Below, piece after piece: positions 41,753 to 50,748 of a stretch of 64,000 nt of DNA. The notes beneath the pieces were generated by a model. It did no database searches and was not told the DNA's origin. It saw only the letters and a list, made by a program, of their open reading frames with translations. The DNA is from Caulobacter endophyticus. Lineage in GTDB: Bacteria; Pseudomonadota; Alphaproteobacteria; Caulobacterales; Caulobacteraceae. Location: contig NZ_JARQWV010000007.1 of the NCBI RefSeq assembly GCF_029543245.1, positions 124,001 to 188,000 on the forward strand, given 5' to 3'. Both the position numbers and the translations under genes were made by a program. Positions within the stretch are counted from its first letter, which is position 1. Each line of letters opens with the position of its first letter.

Positions 41753-41770
41753 ATGTCGCTTTAATGAAAC
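41753..41770 (-). promoter_or_regulatory. Weak PHO-box-like sequence upstream of the plcP-like gene
   Basis: Read on the minus strand, GTTTCATTAAAGCGACAT matches about 11-12 of 18 PHO-box positions, 86 bases before the plcP-like ATG. It is weaker than the sites before phnC and the porin. Confidence 0.3.
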
Positions 41771-41912
41771 CGTCCGGGTTCGGCGTCGGATGCGGCGGGG
41801 CGCCGCGGACGGTGAGGGCGGCGTCTCGGCAGGCGCCGTTACGGAAGCCCTTGTTTCGATCAGTCGGCGCCGTTGTGGCAGGCGCTCAGGTGACGACTTG
41901 AAACGGCCGTGA

Positions 41913-41931
41913 TCCCTTGCATTGATAGGGA
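41913..41931 (+). promoter_or_regulatory. Candidate TetR autoregulatory operator
   Basis: TCCCT (41913-41917) and AGGGA (41927-41931) form an inverted repeat with a nine-base spacer, 36 bases before the TetR ATG. The location is typical for autorepression. Confidence 0.35.
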
Positions 41932-41966
41932 AAACGACTGTTGCAGCGCAGCATCGTCCGCACTAG

Positions 41967-42605
41967 ATGACCCCGATGGACGCCGCCCGCCTCGCCAAGG
42001 ACACACCCAAGTCGCTGAAGACGCGCGCGCGCATCCTCGACTGCGCCATGCGCCTGTTCGCCGAGACCGGCTATCACGCGGCCACCAACCCGGTGATCGC
42101 CGACGCCGCGGGCCTGACGCGCGGGGCGATGCTGTATCACTTCCCGACCCGCGAGGCCCTGGTCGAGGCCGCGGTGGCCCACGTCCAGGCCGCGCGCTCG
42201 GCCCTGTTCCGCGCCGCCGCCGACAGCCTGCCGAGCGGCGCCGACGTCACCGAGCACGCCATCGACAGCTACTGGGACCTGTTGCAGAGCGAGCCGTTCC
42301 TGGCCTTCGCCGAGCTGGAGGCGGCCGGCCGCACGGATCCGGCCATCCAGGCCCTGCTGGCCCCGGCCCAGGCCGAGTTCGACCGCGCCCAGGCCGGCGA
42401 CCACTTCCTGAAGATCCTGCACGCCGGCGCCGGCCCGCGCTTCCAGGCCAGCCGCGACCTCGCCCGCTTCATGCTGGAAGGCCTGGCCCGCACGACTCTG
42501 ACCTATGACGGCGAGGGCCGCCGCGAGCGCCTCCTGATGCTGATCAAGCGCGCGACGCACATGCTCAACCGCAAGGGCGACATCCAGGACCTCTGGCCGG
42601 ACTGA
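41967..42605 (+). CDS. TetR-family transcriptional regulator
   Basis: The 212-residue regulator has a typical HTH (TRARILDCAMRLFAETGYHAATNPVIADAAGLTRGAMLYHFPTREALVEAAV) and a helical ligand-binding domain. The start could be the ATG at 41967 or 41976. No effector is apparent. It is divergent from the plcP-like gene and may or may not control it. Confidence 0.9.
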   Translation: MTPMDAARLAKDTPKSLKTRARILDCAMRLFAETGYHAATNPVIADAAGLTRGAMLYHFPTREALVEAAVAHVQAARSALFRAAADSLPSGADVTEHAIDSYWDLLQSEPFLAFAELEAAGRTDPAIQALLAPAQAEFDRAQAGDHFLKILHAGAGPRFQASRDLARFMLEGLARTTLTYDGEGRRERLLMLIKRATHMLNRKGDIQDLWPD

Positions 42606-42614
42606 GAGCCAGGA

Positions 42615-42744
42615 TCCTCCTCCTGAAGGGGGAGGTGGCCCGAAGGGCCGGAGGGGGGACGTTTTCAGCTTTCGAAGAGTCGGAAGGTCAGTGTCCGCTC
42701 CCCCCACCGATCGCTGCGCGATCGCCTCCCCCAAAGGGGGAGGT
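42615..42744. repeat. Palindromic intergenic repeat, family B, copy 3
   Basis: The arms CCTCCTCCTGAAGGGGGAGG (42616-42635) and CCTCCCCCAAAGGGGGAGG (42725-42743) flank GGCCCGAAGGGCC and CGATCGCTGCGCGATCG hairpins. It shares TGAAGGGGGAGGTGGCC and GGCCGGAGGGGGGA with the copy at 39.6 kb. Confidence 0.8.
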
Positions 42745-42751
42745 TCCAACG

Positions 42752-42780
42752 AAAAAGGGCGCCGGCTTTCGCCGACGCCC
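42752..42780 (-). terminator. Intrinsic terminator of the TonB receptor gene
   Basis: On the minus strand GGGCGTCGGC (42780-42771) pairs with GCCGGCGCCC (42766-42757), one mismatch, loop GAAA, and TTTTT follows (42756-42752). Confidence 0.85.
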
Positions 42781-42824
42781 CGTTCCGCCGCCTCCCCCCG
42801 AAGGCGGGGCGCATCAAGTCCGGA

Positions 42825-45686
42825 TCAGAACTTGTAGCGCAGGCCCAGCAGGATCTCGCGACCCGTGTGGTGATAGACCACCGGCATGTTCTGCGTGCCG
42901 GTGAACTGGTCCTGGTACTCGTCGGTCAGGTTCACGCCTTCCAGCGTGATCTTGAACTGGTCGTTGAGGGTGTACTGCACCGAGGCGTCGACGTTGAACG
43001 TCTCGTTGGTGCCGTCATAGAGCACCGGCGCGGCCGCGGTGTGCTCCTGGCCCAGCACGCGGGTCAGGTAGCGGTCGCGGTACGAGGCCGAGACGCGGGC
43101 GCTCCACTTGGCGTCTTCGTAGTAGAGGGTGGCGTTGTAGCCGTTGCGCGACAGGCCGGTCAGGTCGGTCGAGGCCACGACGGCGCCGGCCGAGTTCACG
43201 TACTTCACGTCCGACTTCACGTAGGTGTAGTTCAGCAGCACGCCGGTGTTGGCCAGGAAGCTGGGCAGGAACTTGAACGGCTGCTGGTAGTTGACCTCGA
43301 AGCCCTTGACCTTGCCGCCGTCGGTGTTGACGGGGGTCGAGAAGTTCCACTGCGCCGAGGGGCTGCAGCCGACCGTCGTGCCGCAGGCGGCGATGGCGAC
43401 GCTGTCGGGAATGCCGAACGGGTTGCCGGTGAAGGTGGTCGAGGTGGTGACCGTCTGCACCAGGCTGTCGATGTCCTTCTGGAACAGGGCCAGCGACAGC
43501 AGGGCCTGGCTCTGGAAGTACCATTCGAACGCCAGGTCGAAGGTCTTGGCGCGGAACGGGTCCAGGTTCGGGTTGCCGGCGGTGACGCTGCGGGCCGTGC
43601 CCGAGACGCTGACCGTCGAGCCAGGGGTCAGGCTGCCCAGGTCCGGACGCGACATCACCTTGGCCGCGCCGAAGCGGATCAGGAAGTTCTCGCTGGGCTC
43701 CAGCACCAGGTTCATCGAGGGCAGGGTGTCGTCGTACTCGCGGCCGGCCGAGATGGCGACCGGCGAGCCGCCGACATAGGTGAAGCCGGTGGCGTACTGC
43801 TTGGTCTTCACGTAGCGGACGCCGAAATTGCCCCGCAGGCCCCAGTCGCCCACTTCCGTGCGGAAGTCGGCCTGGGCGTAGCCGCCGCGGTTTTCCTCGG
43901 TGACGCTGCGGTTGTTGCCGAGCGACGGCTCCGAACCCAGGCGGAAGGCGCCGCCGTAGGCGGTGGGGTCATAGAGGCTGAGCGCCGAGACGGCCTTGGC
44001 GATGCTCGGGATGACCGTCTGCGTGCCGCCGAGGGTGGCCAGGGTGCTGAAATTGGCCAGCGACATGGCCGCGATGGCCGGCGGGATCACCGTTTCCTGG
44101 TTGGTGGTGGTGCCCACCGTACGGCGCATCTCGGTGGTTTCGAAGTCGTACTGCTTGAAGTTCAGGCCGGCGTTGATCGACCAGGTGTCGTTCAGCTTGT
44201 AGACGCCCCAGGCCTGGGCCGCGTCATAGGTGTTGAGCGCGGTCTGCGGGCGCAGGCGGATCTGGGTCAGGCGCCACTTGGTCGGGTCGGTCAGGGCGGC
44301 GTTGCCGTAGCTGAACTTCGGATTGCGGCTGTCGGTGTAGTCGTAGGAATAGCCGTCGACGTTGAAGTAGTCGAAGCGCAGCGTCGTCTGGATCGGGTTG
44401 GTGTGGTCCGATTCCGAGTGGCCGACGAAGCCGTTGATCGTGAAGTTGTCGTTGATCTGGTGTTCGCCGGTCAGCGAGAACTGGGTGAACTTGGTGCGCA
44501 GCTTGTCGAAGCGGTTCTCGACGGCCAGGTCGACGTCGTCGAACACGCCCTTGACCATCACGCCGTCCTGGATGGTCGAGGAGACCACGTTGGTGTCGGC
44601 GATGCCGCAGCTGGTGGCGGCGTTGGCGGCCGTGCAGGCGCCGCCGGTGCTGAAGGACGGGGCCTCCAGGTACGACTCCTCGCGGGTGCCCTTCAGGTCG
44701 GCATAGAGGGCGTCGAACGAGATCGTCGTGCCCTCGAACGGCCGGAACTGCAGGGCCAGGGTGGCGCCCAGGCGCTCCTGGTCGCTGTTGAAGTGGTCGA
44801 CGCGCGGGAAGCGCGGGTGCAGGGCGGCGTTGTTGGCCACGGCCGAGGCCGAGCTGTTGACCAGGCCCGGCGTGCCGATATTGGCGCCGCTGGTCTGGGG
44901 CAGGGCGTCAAAGCCGGGCGAGAAGGCGTTGCCGGTGGCCCAGCGCACGGTGCTGTGGCCTTCCTCGACGATCTTGCGCTTGGTGTAGGCGATCGAGAAC
45001 AGCGCCCCGAGCTTACCGTCGGCCCAGGTGTTGGAGATCATGAAGGCGCCGCGCGGCGTGGTCTTCTCGGACAGGTCGTTGAAGCTGGCCTGGGCCGAGG
45101 CCGACATCGCAAAGCCGTTGTAGTCGAACGGACGGGCGGTGCGCAGGTCGACCGTGGCGCCCAGCGAGCCCTCTTCCGTCGTCGCCTCGGCGGTCTTGCG
45201 CACCGTGATGGCGTTGAACAGGTCCGAGGCGAAGATGTTGAAGTCGAACGAGCGGCCGCGGTTGGTGCCGCCCGAGGGGTCGGCGCCGCCGGCGGTGGTC
45301 AGGGCCTCCATGCCGTTGATGCGCACGCGGGTGAACTGGGGGCCCAGGCCCCGCACCGAGATTTGACGGCCTTCGCCGCCGTCGCGGGCCAGGGCGACGC
45401 CCGGGATGCGCTGGATGGATTCCGACAGGTTGAGGTCGGGGAACTTGCCGATGTCCTCGGCCAGGATGGAGTCGGTGGCCGCGGCTTCCTCGCGCTTGAC
45501 GTTCAGGGCCTTGGCCAGGCTGTTGCGGAAGCCGGTGACCACGACGGCCTCGACGGCGTCGCTTTCGGTGGTGGCTTGAGCTTCCTGCGCCATGGCCGAG
45601 CCCGCGGCCGCCAGGGCCATGGCCACGGCGCCGGCCGAGACGCTGATCTTCAGAGCGCGCAGGCGCGCGTCATGTCCGTAAGACAT
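42825..45686 (-). CDS. TonB-dependent receptor, TIGR01782 (Xanthomonas-Caulobacter) family
   Basis: The 953-residue receptor has a signal peptide (ALKISVSAGAVAMALAAAGSAMAQ), TonB box AVVVTGFRNSLAKALNVKREEA and the plug motifs DIGKFPDLNLSESIQRIPGVALARDGGEGRQISVRGLGPQFTRVRINGMEAL. The long barrel ends YHHTGREILLGLRYKF. Members of this family import oligosaccharides in Caulobacter. Start ATG 45686 has an AGGAGG Shine-Dalgarno. The promoter has two LacI-type operators, so a sugar-responsive repressor probably controls it. Confidence 0.93.
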   Translation of the reverse strand: MSYGHDARLRALKISVSAGAVAMALAAAGSAMAQEAQATTESDAVEAVVVTGFRNSLAKALNVKREEAAATDSILAEDIGKFPDLNLSESIQRIPGVALARDGGEGRQISVRGLGPQFTRVRINGMEALTTAGGADPSGGTNRGRSFDFNIFASDLFNAITVRKTAEATTEEGSLGATVDLRTARPFDYNGFAMSASAQASFNDLSEKTTPRGAFMISNTWADGKLGALFSIAYTKRKIVEEGHSTVRWATGNAFSPGFDALPQTSGANIGTPGLVNSSASAVANNAALHPRFPRVDHFNSDQERLGATLALQFRPFEGTTISFDALYADLKGTREESYLEAPSFSTGGACTAANAATSCGIADTNVVSSTIQDGVMVKGVFDDVDLAVENRFDKLRTKFTQFSLTGEHQINDNFTINGFVGHSESDHTNPIQTTLRFDYFNVDGYSYDYTDSRNPKFSYGNAALTDPTKWRLTQIRLRPQTALNTYDAAQAWGVYKLNDTWSINAGLNFKQYDFETTEMRRTVGTTTNQETVIPPAIAAMSLANFSTLATLGGTQTVIPSIAKAVSALSLYDPTAYGGAFRLGSEPSLGNNRSVTEENRGGYAQADFRTEVGDWGLRGNFGVRYVKTKQYATGFTYVGGSPVAISAGREYDDTLPSMNLVLEPSENFLIRFGAAKVMSRPDLGSLTPGSTVSVSGTARSVTAGNPNLDPFRAKTFDLAFEWYFQSQALLSLALFQKDIDSLVQTVTTSTTFTGNPFGIPDSVAIAACGTTVGCSPSAQWNFSTPVNTDGGKVKGFEVNYQQPFKFLPSFLANTGVLLNYTYVKSDVKYVNSAGAVVASTDLTGLSRNGYNATLYYEDAKWSARVSASYRDRYLTRVLGQEHTAAAPVLYDGTNETFNVDASVQYTLNDQFKITLEGVNLTDEYQDQFTGTQNMPVVYHHTGREILLGLRYKF

Positions 45687-45793
45687 TGGTCCTCCTCCCG
45701 TTCGTTTCGTTGCGGCGCAGCCTGGGAAGGCCCCGCCGTGGCTCCGAAACAGTCTCGTGTCCTTCCCACGCGACCATTCTCGGCCGTCATTCT

Positions 45794-45807
45794 GGAAACC
45801 GGTGTCA
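45794..45807 (-). promoter_or_regulatory. LacI-type operator, promoter-proximal copy
   Basis: GGAAACCGGTGTCA matches 12 of 14 positions of the palindrome TGACACCGGTGTCA. Its minus-strand half overlaps a TTGACA (45808-45803) that could be the -35 of the receptor promoter, the right geometry for repression. Confidence 0.6.
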
Positions 45808-45825
45808 ACCCTTGTCGGGCTTGTC

Positions 45826-45839
45826 TGACACCGGTAGCA
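45826..45839 (-). promoter_or_regulatory. LacI-type operator, distal copy
   Basis: TGACACCGGTAGCA matches 12 of 14 positions of TGACACCGGTGTCA. The centres of the two sites are 32 bases apart, three helical turns, so two bound dimers would lie on the same DNA face. Confidence 0.6.
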
Positions 45840-45900
45840 ACGAACGCGTAACAAACACCGGAGGACGCATCAAGGGGTGGGACCGGTACCAGTTGTATTG

Positions 45901-45923
45901 GCCGGCGCGATCGTGGCGCCGGC
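45901..45923 (-). other. GC-rich hairpin after cheE
   Basis: GCCGGCGC (45901-45908) and GCGCCGGC (45916-45923) form a perfect stem just downstream of the cheE stop. There is no T-run; it may protect the 3' end or aid Rho termination of the che operon. Confidence 0.45.
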
Positions 45924-45941
45924 GCTACGAAAGGGCGGGTT

Positions 45942-46397
45942 TCAGCGCTGGGCGACCTTGTGCAGGCCGTCGAGCATGCCCCGGCGCTGTTCCGGCGGCA
46001 GGCCGGCGCCGACGTTGCGCAGCAGGCGCAGCGCCGACAGGTGGACGTCGACCGCGTCCCAGCGCCAGGCCTTGGCCTCGGCGCAGCCGTCGACCAGGGC
46101 GCACAGCGACACCGCCGCCTCGTCGACCCCGGCGTCGGCGGCGAAGCCGGCAACGTCCACGATCTTGAGGGTCAGGGTGTAGAGGGTCTCGAAGTCCTCG
46201 CTGGCGCGGTCGGGCGCGCCCGGTCCGAAGCGCGCCTCGATGGCCTCGAGGGCGGCGTCCAGGGCCGCCAGCGAGCTGTCGCGCAGCGTCTCGATATTGG
46301 CTTCGGCCGCGGCGACCGCGTCCTTGGCCAGTATGCCGCCGCGATCCTTGATCATGGCGGCCAGGCGGTTCGGGGGACGGAACTTGCGAACGGTCAT
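45942..46397 (-). CDS. cheE: CheE, last gene of the che operon
   Basis: The 151-residue soluble, helix-rich protein (LAKDAVAAAEANIETLRDSSLAALDAALEAIEARFG; VDVHLSALRLLRNVGAGLPPEQRRGMLDGLHKVAQR) overlaps the preceding response regulator by ATGA. Its place at the end of the operon matches cheE of Caulobacter. No catalytic motif is visible and the biochemical role is unknown. The name rests on synteny. Confidence 0.7.
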   Translation of the reverse strand: MTVRKFRPPNRLAAMIKDRGGILAKDAVAAAEANIETLRDSSLAALDAALEAIEARFGPGAPDRASEDFETLYTLTLKIVDVAGFAADAGVDEAAVSLCALVDGCAEAKAWRWDAVDVHLSALRLLRNVGAGLPPEQRRGMLDGLHKVAQR

Positions 46398-46996
46398 ATC
46401 TGCACCTTCGCGACCTTCATCAGATTGTTGATTTCCTCTTGGGACATGTTGGGCTCCTGGGCATCCCCAACCTCCCCCTGAAGGTCGTCCTTGCGTCGGC
46501 CGTCCGTCCCCGGCGGCGGCCCCTCGTGTTTGAACCTGCGATCGGGCCCGATGTACGTATCGCACTCGATGAAGGCTCGCTCCTCGCGCGCCACCCAGAA
46601 GATCCGCTCCAGCAGGATTTTGGGCGTGATCGGCTTGGCGACGGTGAAGTTGGATCCGGCGTCCCGGTTCTTGAACACCTGCGAGATGCGGGTGTGGCCG
46701 GTGACCAGGATGACCGGGACATAGCGGTTCTGCTCGGGCGCCTCGCGCCGCAGCCACTGGATGAACTCGTAGCCGTCGACCTCCGGCATCTGCACGTCGC
46801 TGATGATCAGGTCGAAGGTATGGATCTTCACCAGCGCCTGGGCGTCCTTGACGGATTCCGCGCGGTGCAGGGTGCGCACGCCGAAACCGGAGACGACGCC
46901 CGACAGGATGTCGAGCGACGCGCCGTTGTCGTCGAGCACCAGCACGGTGGCGCGCTCGAGGTTTATCCGCGTCGATGGATTGAGCGGCTCGGGCAT
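46394..46996 (-). CDS. cheYIII: CheY-type response regulator with C-terminal extension (CheYIII)
   Basis: The receiver domain (about residues 15-135) has the acidic pair in LVLDDNG, the phosphoacceptor Asp in FDLIISDVQMPEVDG, Thr in VTGH and Lys in VAKPITP. It is 200 residues, about 70 longer than CheY. The tail begins YIGPDRRFKHEGPPPGTDGRRK, Arg-rich and flexible, a motif seen on several alphaproteobacterial receivers. It is probably a phosphate sink or motor-binding regulator. Confidence 0.85.
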   Translation of the reverse strand: MPEPLNPSTRINLERATVLVLDDNGASLDILSGVVSGFGVRTLHRAESVKDAQALVKIHTFDLIISDVQMPEVDGYEFIQWLRREAPEQNRYVPVILVTGHTRISQVFKNRDAGSNFTVAKPITPKILLERIFWVAREERAFIECDTYIGPDRRFKHEGPPPGTDGRRKDDLQGEVGDAQEPNMSQEEINNLMKVAKVQI

Positions 46997-47003
46997 CGAG
47001 GCC

Positions 47004-47393
47004 TCAGAAGAAGTCGAGTTCGCCGGCCTCGGCGCCCCAGCCCGAATGCTCCTGGTCGGAACGCAGGCGCACCACGAGGTCGGCCAGGCCCAGGCCCTCG
47101 AGCAGCGGGTCGACCGACAGGCTCCATTCGCCGGAAGCGTGCTGGCTGATGCGGGCCAGCACGTCCGACAGGCCGTGCAGGCGCTGGCTCAGCTCGTCGA
47201 GGGCTTGCAGGCGGGTGATGTTTTCCAGGGCCGCGCCGCCGGTGGCCAGCTCGCCCGCCACGTGCTCGCACTCGCGGCAGATCATCGCCGCGGCCGCCAG
47301 TTCGGCCGCCAGCCGGCGCGACAGCTCGCCCACCGGAAGCTGGTGGTCCGGCGAGACGATGATATCGGCGGCGGCGGTCGACGGGGCGGTCAT
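47004..47393 (-). CDS. cheU: CheU, chemotaxis operon protein of unknown function
   Basis: The 129-residue protein is helical (ELSRRLAAELAAAAMICRECEHVAGELATGGAALENITRLQALDELSQRL) and ends in an acidic GELDFF tail, reminiscent of short docking tails. It starts five bases after cheD and ends seven before cheYIII. The name follows Caulobacter operon order. The helical pattern suggests a four-helix bundle that may bind CheA or CheY. Confidence 0.7.
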   Translation of the reverse strand: MTAPSTAAADIIVSPDHQLPVGELSRRLAAELAAAAMICRECEHVAGELATGGAALENITRLQALDELSQRLHGLSDVLARISQHASGEWSLSVDPLLEGLGLADLVVRLRSDQEHSGWGAEAGELDFF

Positions 47394-47398
47394 GGGGA

Positions 47399-47974
47399 CT
47401 AGAACAGCTCCAGGTCGCCGGCGTTGGACGCGGGCTGGGGAATGGGGGCGGGACGACGCACTTCCTGCGGCGCGTTGTCGACGGCCACGAGGCGCTGGCG
47501 CACCCGGCCGGTGACCGGCCAGAACTCGACCCGGCGGGCCGAGACGCCGCCGACGCTGGACGAAACGATCGGAATGCCTTCGTCGCGCAGGAAACGCTCG
47601 GCGAAGGCCGCGTTGCTGGCGCCGACGTCCGACAGGCTGTCGAACAGCTTGCCGCCGCCGAAGATCTTGGCTTCCAGCCGCTCGCGGCGGGCGCCCTTCT
47701 TCAGCAGGCCGTTGATCAGCAGTTCCATGGCGTAGGCGCCGTAGCGGACCGCGTCGCCGCCGCTGCCGCCCCGGCCGTCGCCGGCGTCGGGCAGCAGGAA
47801 GTGGTTCATGCCGCCGACGCCCGCCTGCGGGTCGCGGATGCATGCGGCGATGCACGAGCCCAGCACCGTGGTCATCACCACGTTGGGATCGGTCGAGACA
47901 TGGCTTTCGCCCTGGGTCACGTGGACCTTGGTCGCGCGCAGCTCGTCGTCGTGAGAATAATCCCTGCCGATCAT
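47399..47974 (-). CDS. cheD: CheD, receptor deamidase
   Basis: CheD deamidates glutamines on chemoreceptors and can interact with CheC-type phosphatases. The 191-residue protein has the catalytic Cys in [15 protein letters not shown] and His in GGMNHFLLP, about 20 residues apart as expected. Its ATG overlaps the cheYII stop by ATGA. Confidence 0.93.
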   Translation of the reverse strand: MIGRDYSHDDELRATKVHVTQGESHVSTDPNVVMTTVLGSCIAACIRDPQAGVGGMNHFLLPDAGDGRGGSGGDAVRYGAYAMELLINGLLKKGARRERLEAKIFGGGKLFDSLSDVGASNAAFAERFLRDEGIPIVSSSVGGVSARRVEFWPVTGRVRQRLVAVDNAPQEVRRPAPIPQPASNAGDLELF

Positions 47975-48360
47975 GTCAGCTGTCCGAACACTTGCTCGAT
48001 CTTGTCGCGCAGGCCCTGCACGGTGAACGGCTTGACGCAGTAATTGTTGACCCCGAACTGCACGGCGCGCTGCACCAGCTCGCGGTCGGCGCGGCCGGTC
48101 AGCATGACGAAGGCGGTCTGGCGGATCGGCGGGTGCGAGCGCACGGCGCGCAGCAGGGCCAGGCCGTCCATCTTCGGCATGTTGAAGTCCGAGATCACCA
48201 GGTTGGCCGGCTTGGCCAGGAGGTTCTTGAGAGCCTCTTCGCCGTCCGGCGCCTCGCGGATGTCCTTGAAGCCGATCTGCTGCAGGGCGTTGCGGATCAG
48301 CGCCCGCATGGTCAGCTGGTCATCGACGACGAGAACGGAAATGGAGCTTGCTTGGGGCAT
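47971..48360 (-). CDS. cheYII: CheY response regulator (CheYII)
   Basis: The 129-residue single-domain receiver has VLVVDDQ, the phosphoacceptor Asp in [14 protein letters not shown], Thr in VMLTGRAD and Lys in CVKPFTV. It lies between cheB and cheD, the position of the motor-control CheYII in Caulobacter. It is expected to reverse or slow the flagellar motor when phosphorylated. Confidence 0.92.
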   Translation of the reverse strand: MPQASSISVLVVDDQLTMRALIRNALQQIGFKDIREAPDGEEALKNLLAKPANLVISDFNMPKMDGLALLRAVRSHPPIRQTAFVMLTGRADRELVQRAVQFGVNNYCVKPFTVQGLRDKIEQVFGQLT

Positions 48361-48364
48361 GGGT

Positions 48365-49396
48365 CTATCGCCTCGCGGAGGCCAGATCGAGGATGGATTG
48401 GCCGATGGAGGACAGGGAAACCTGCTTCTCCACGGCCCCGATTTCTTGGGCGGCGCGCGGCATGCCGTAGACGACGCAGCTGGCCTCGTCCTGGCCCACG
48501 GTGCGGGCGCCGGCCTGGCGCATCTGCAGCAGGCCCTGGGCGCCGTCGCGGCCCATGCCGGTCAGGATCGCGCCGACGGCCTTGTCGCCGACGGCCTGGG
48601 CCACCGAGCGGAACAGCACGTCGACCGAGGGGCGGTGGCCGCTGACCGGGTCGCCGGCCACCAGGCGGCAGCGCAGGCCGGCCGAGCGGACGACTTCCAG
48701 GTGGGTCGCGCCGCCGGGAGCGACATAGACCTTGCCCGGCTCGAGCATGGCGCCGTCGGTGGCTTCCTGCACCTTGGCCCCGCTGGCGCGGTCGAGGCGC
48801 GCGGCGAAGCTGGCGGTGAAGGTGGCCGGCATGTGCTGGGTGATGACGGTCGGCGGGCAGGTCTCGGGGAACTGCGACAGGATCGTCAGCAGGGCTTCCA
48901 CCCCGCCGGTCGACGAGCCGATGGCCACCACGTCGCCCGAGGGCAGGTAGGCGCCGCCGCGACGGGTCGGGGTCGCCGGCGCGTCGGCCTTGGTGCGGAC
49001 CGAGGCGCGGGCCGCGGTCTTCACCTTCTCGGCGACTTCCGCCAGCGCCTCGGCGGTGCCGGTGGCGGTGGTGGGCTTGCCCACGCAGTCGACCGCGCCC
49101 AGTTCCAGCGCGCGCAGGGTCATCTCGGCCCCGGCCTGGGTCAGGCTGGAGACCATGACCACCGGCATGGGCCGCAGGCGCATGATCTTCTCGAGGAACT
49201 CGATGCCGTTCATGTTCGGCATCTCGATGTCGAGGGTCACGACGTCGGGGTTCAGGGCCTTGATCATGCCGCGGGCCTCGAACGGGTCGCCGGCGGCGCC
49301 GACCACCTCGATCTCGGGATCGCGGTTGAGGGCGGCCGTGATCAGGCCGCGCATGGTCGCCGAGTCGTCGACGACGAGGGTGCGAATCTTGGCCAT
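48365..49396 (-). CDS. cheB: CheB, receptor methylesterase
   Basis: CheB demethylates chemoreceptors when phosphorylated by CheA. The 343-residue protein has an N-terminal receiver ([35 protein letters not shown]) and a C-terminal methylesterase domain with [15 protein letters not shown] (nucleophile Ser), [18 protein letters not shown] and [14 protein letters not shown] (Asp). It follows cheR by two bases. Confidence 0.95.
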   Translation of the reverse strand: MAKIRTLVVDDSATMRGLITAALNRDPEIEVVGAAGDPFEARGMIKALNPDVVTLDIEMPNMNGIEFLEKIMRLRPMPVVMVSSLTQAGAEMTLRALELGAVDCVGKPTTATGTAEALAEVAEKVKTAARASVRTKADAPATPTRRGGAYLPSGDVVAIGSSTGGVEALLTILSQFPETCPPTVITQHMPATFTASFAARLDRASGAKVQEATDGAMLEPGKVYVAPGGATHLEVVRSAGLRCRLVAGDPVSGHRPSVDVLFRSVAQAVGDKAVGAILTGMGRDGAQGLLQMRQAGARTVGQDEASCVVYGMPRAAQEIGAVEKQVSLSSIGQSILDLASARR

Positions 49397-49398
49397 GG

Positions 49399-50277
49399 TC
49401 AGACCCCCGTCTTGCGATAGGCGGTCAGGCCGCAGCTCTCGAAGCCGCGCACATTGGCGCCGACGCGTTCGGAGTGGCCGACATAGAGCTTGCCGCCCGG
49501 CGCCAGCAGCGGCGCGAAACGGCTCCAGACCCGCTCCTGGGTCGGTTCATCGAAATAGATCACGACATTCCGGCAGAAAATGGCGTCGAACGGACCCTTC
49601 ATCGGCCACGACGGACCGTTGAGGTTCAGCTCGCGGAAGGCGACGAGGCTGCGCGCGGCCTCGCAGACCCGCCAGGCGCGGCGGTCGCTCGGATCACGCT
49701 CGAAATACTGGCCGCGCATCGATTGCGACACGCCTTCCAGCAGGTGCTCGTCATAGACGGCGGTCCGGCCGGTGGCCAGGACGTTGGTGTCGATGTCGGT
49801 GCCCAGGATGCGGATGTCCAGTTCGGCGGCGTTGGGCCAAACAGACAGCACCGTGAACGCCATCGAATAGGGTTCCTGGCCCGACGAGCTGGCGGCGGAC
49901 CACAGACGCAGGCGGCGGCCGGCGCGCACCTGGTCGGCGATCGGCTCCAGGATGTTGGCGCGCAGGTCGTCGAAGTGGTGCGGCTCGCGGAAGAAGCGGG
50001 TGACGTTGGTCGTCAGGGCCCGCAGCATCTCCTGGCTTTCGTCGTGACCCTGCTCGCTGGTCACGAAGGCGCAGTATTCCTTGAACGAGCGCAGGCCCAG
50101 GGCGCGCAGGCGCTTGGCCAGGCGCGAATAGACCAGCGTGGCCTTGGTGTCGGGCAGGCTGATGCCAGCCATGCCGTACAGGATCTCGGCGATGCGCTTG
50201 AAGTCCTGGGTCGTGAACGCGAACTCGCCATCGACGATGGCTTCGCGGCGATCCGTGGGGGCGGAGGCGAAGGTCAT
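49399..50277 (-). CDS. cheR: CheR, receptor methyltransferase
   Basis: CheR methylates glutamates of chemoreceptors using S-adenosylmethionine. The 292-residue protein has the N-terminal helical domain ([31 protein letters not shown]), [13 protein letters not shown], the SAM loop [17 protein letters not shown] and [14 protein letters not shown]. Its ATG overlaps the cheW stop by one base. Receptors ending in WEEF/WEEY supply the likely docking tail. Confidence 0.96.
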   Translation of the reverse strand: MTFASAPTDRREAIVDGEFAFTTQDFKRIAEILYGMAGISLPDTKATLVYSRLAKRLRALGLRSFKEYCAFVTSEQGHDESQEMLRALTTNVTRFFREPHHFDDLRANILEPIADQVRAGRRLRLWSAASSSGQEPYSMAFTVLSVWPNAAELDIRILGTDIDTNVLATGRTAVYDEHLLEGVSQSMRGQYFERDPSDRRAWRVCEAARSLVAFRELNLNGPSWPMKGPFDAIFCRNVVIYFDEPTQERVWSRFAPLLAPGGKLYVGHSERVGANVRGFESCGLTAYRKTGV

Positions 50278-50744
50278 CAGGCGGCCAGGGCCTCGCGCTC
50301 GGGCAGCAGGCGATCGAGCGAGATCTCGCTGATCATCCGGCCCTCGATGGAAATGATGCCGCGGATGAAGCTGCGAACGGCGTCGCAGGCCAGGTCCGGG
50401 GTCGGCTGAACGAGGTCGTCGGTGATCGACAGGATGTCCGACACCGCGTCGACCAGCATGCCGATCATGCGGTCGCCCGCCTTGACCACGATGAACACGC
50501 TGCGGACGGTCGGCTCGATCACCGGCATGCCCAGACGGCAGGCCAGGTCCATGATCGGCAGCACCGCGCCGCGCAGGTTGATGACGCCGCGCATGTAACC
50601 GGGCGACTGCGGAAGCGTGGTGGCGGGGCTCCAGCCGCGGATCTCGCGGACGGCCATGATGTCCACGCAGTATTCCTGCTCGCCCACGCGGAAGGAGATC
50701 AGCTCGCGACGTTCGGCGCCGGTGGTGATGATTTCTTCTGACAT
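50277..50744 (-). CDS. cheW: CheW, chemotaxis scaffold
   Basis: CheW links receptors to CheA. The 155-residue SH3-like protein shows [40 protein letters not shown] and [14 protein letters not shown]. It lies four bases after cheA, overlaps cheR by one base and is the only CheW in the window. Confidence 0.96.
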   Translation of the reverse strand: MSEEIITTGAERRELISFRVGEQEYCVDIMAVREIRGWSPATTLPQSPGYMRGVINLRGAVLPIMDLACRLGMPVIEPTVRSVFIVVKAGDRMIGMLVDAVSDILSITDDLVQPTPDLACDAVRSFIRGIISIEGRMISEISLDRLLPEREALAA

Positions 50745-50748
50745 CGGC

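Larger units (their letters stand above)
41667..41966. other. Divergent intergenic region between plcP-like and TetR genes
   Basis: This 300-base region carries the control elements of two divergent genes. It holds a weak PHO-box-like sequence (41753-41770) for the plcP-like gene and an inverted repeat TCCCT-N9-AGGGA (41913-41931) near the TetR gene. Otherwise nothing is recognised. Confidence 0.5.

Noticed and set aside
42867..45851. 994-codon plus-strand open frame opposite the large TonB receptor
   Set aside because: It is an antisense shadow of a gene with a clear signal peptide, Shine-Dalgarno and family match.
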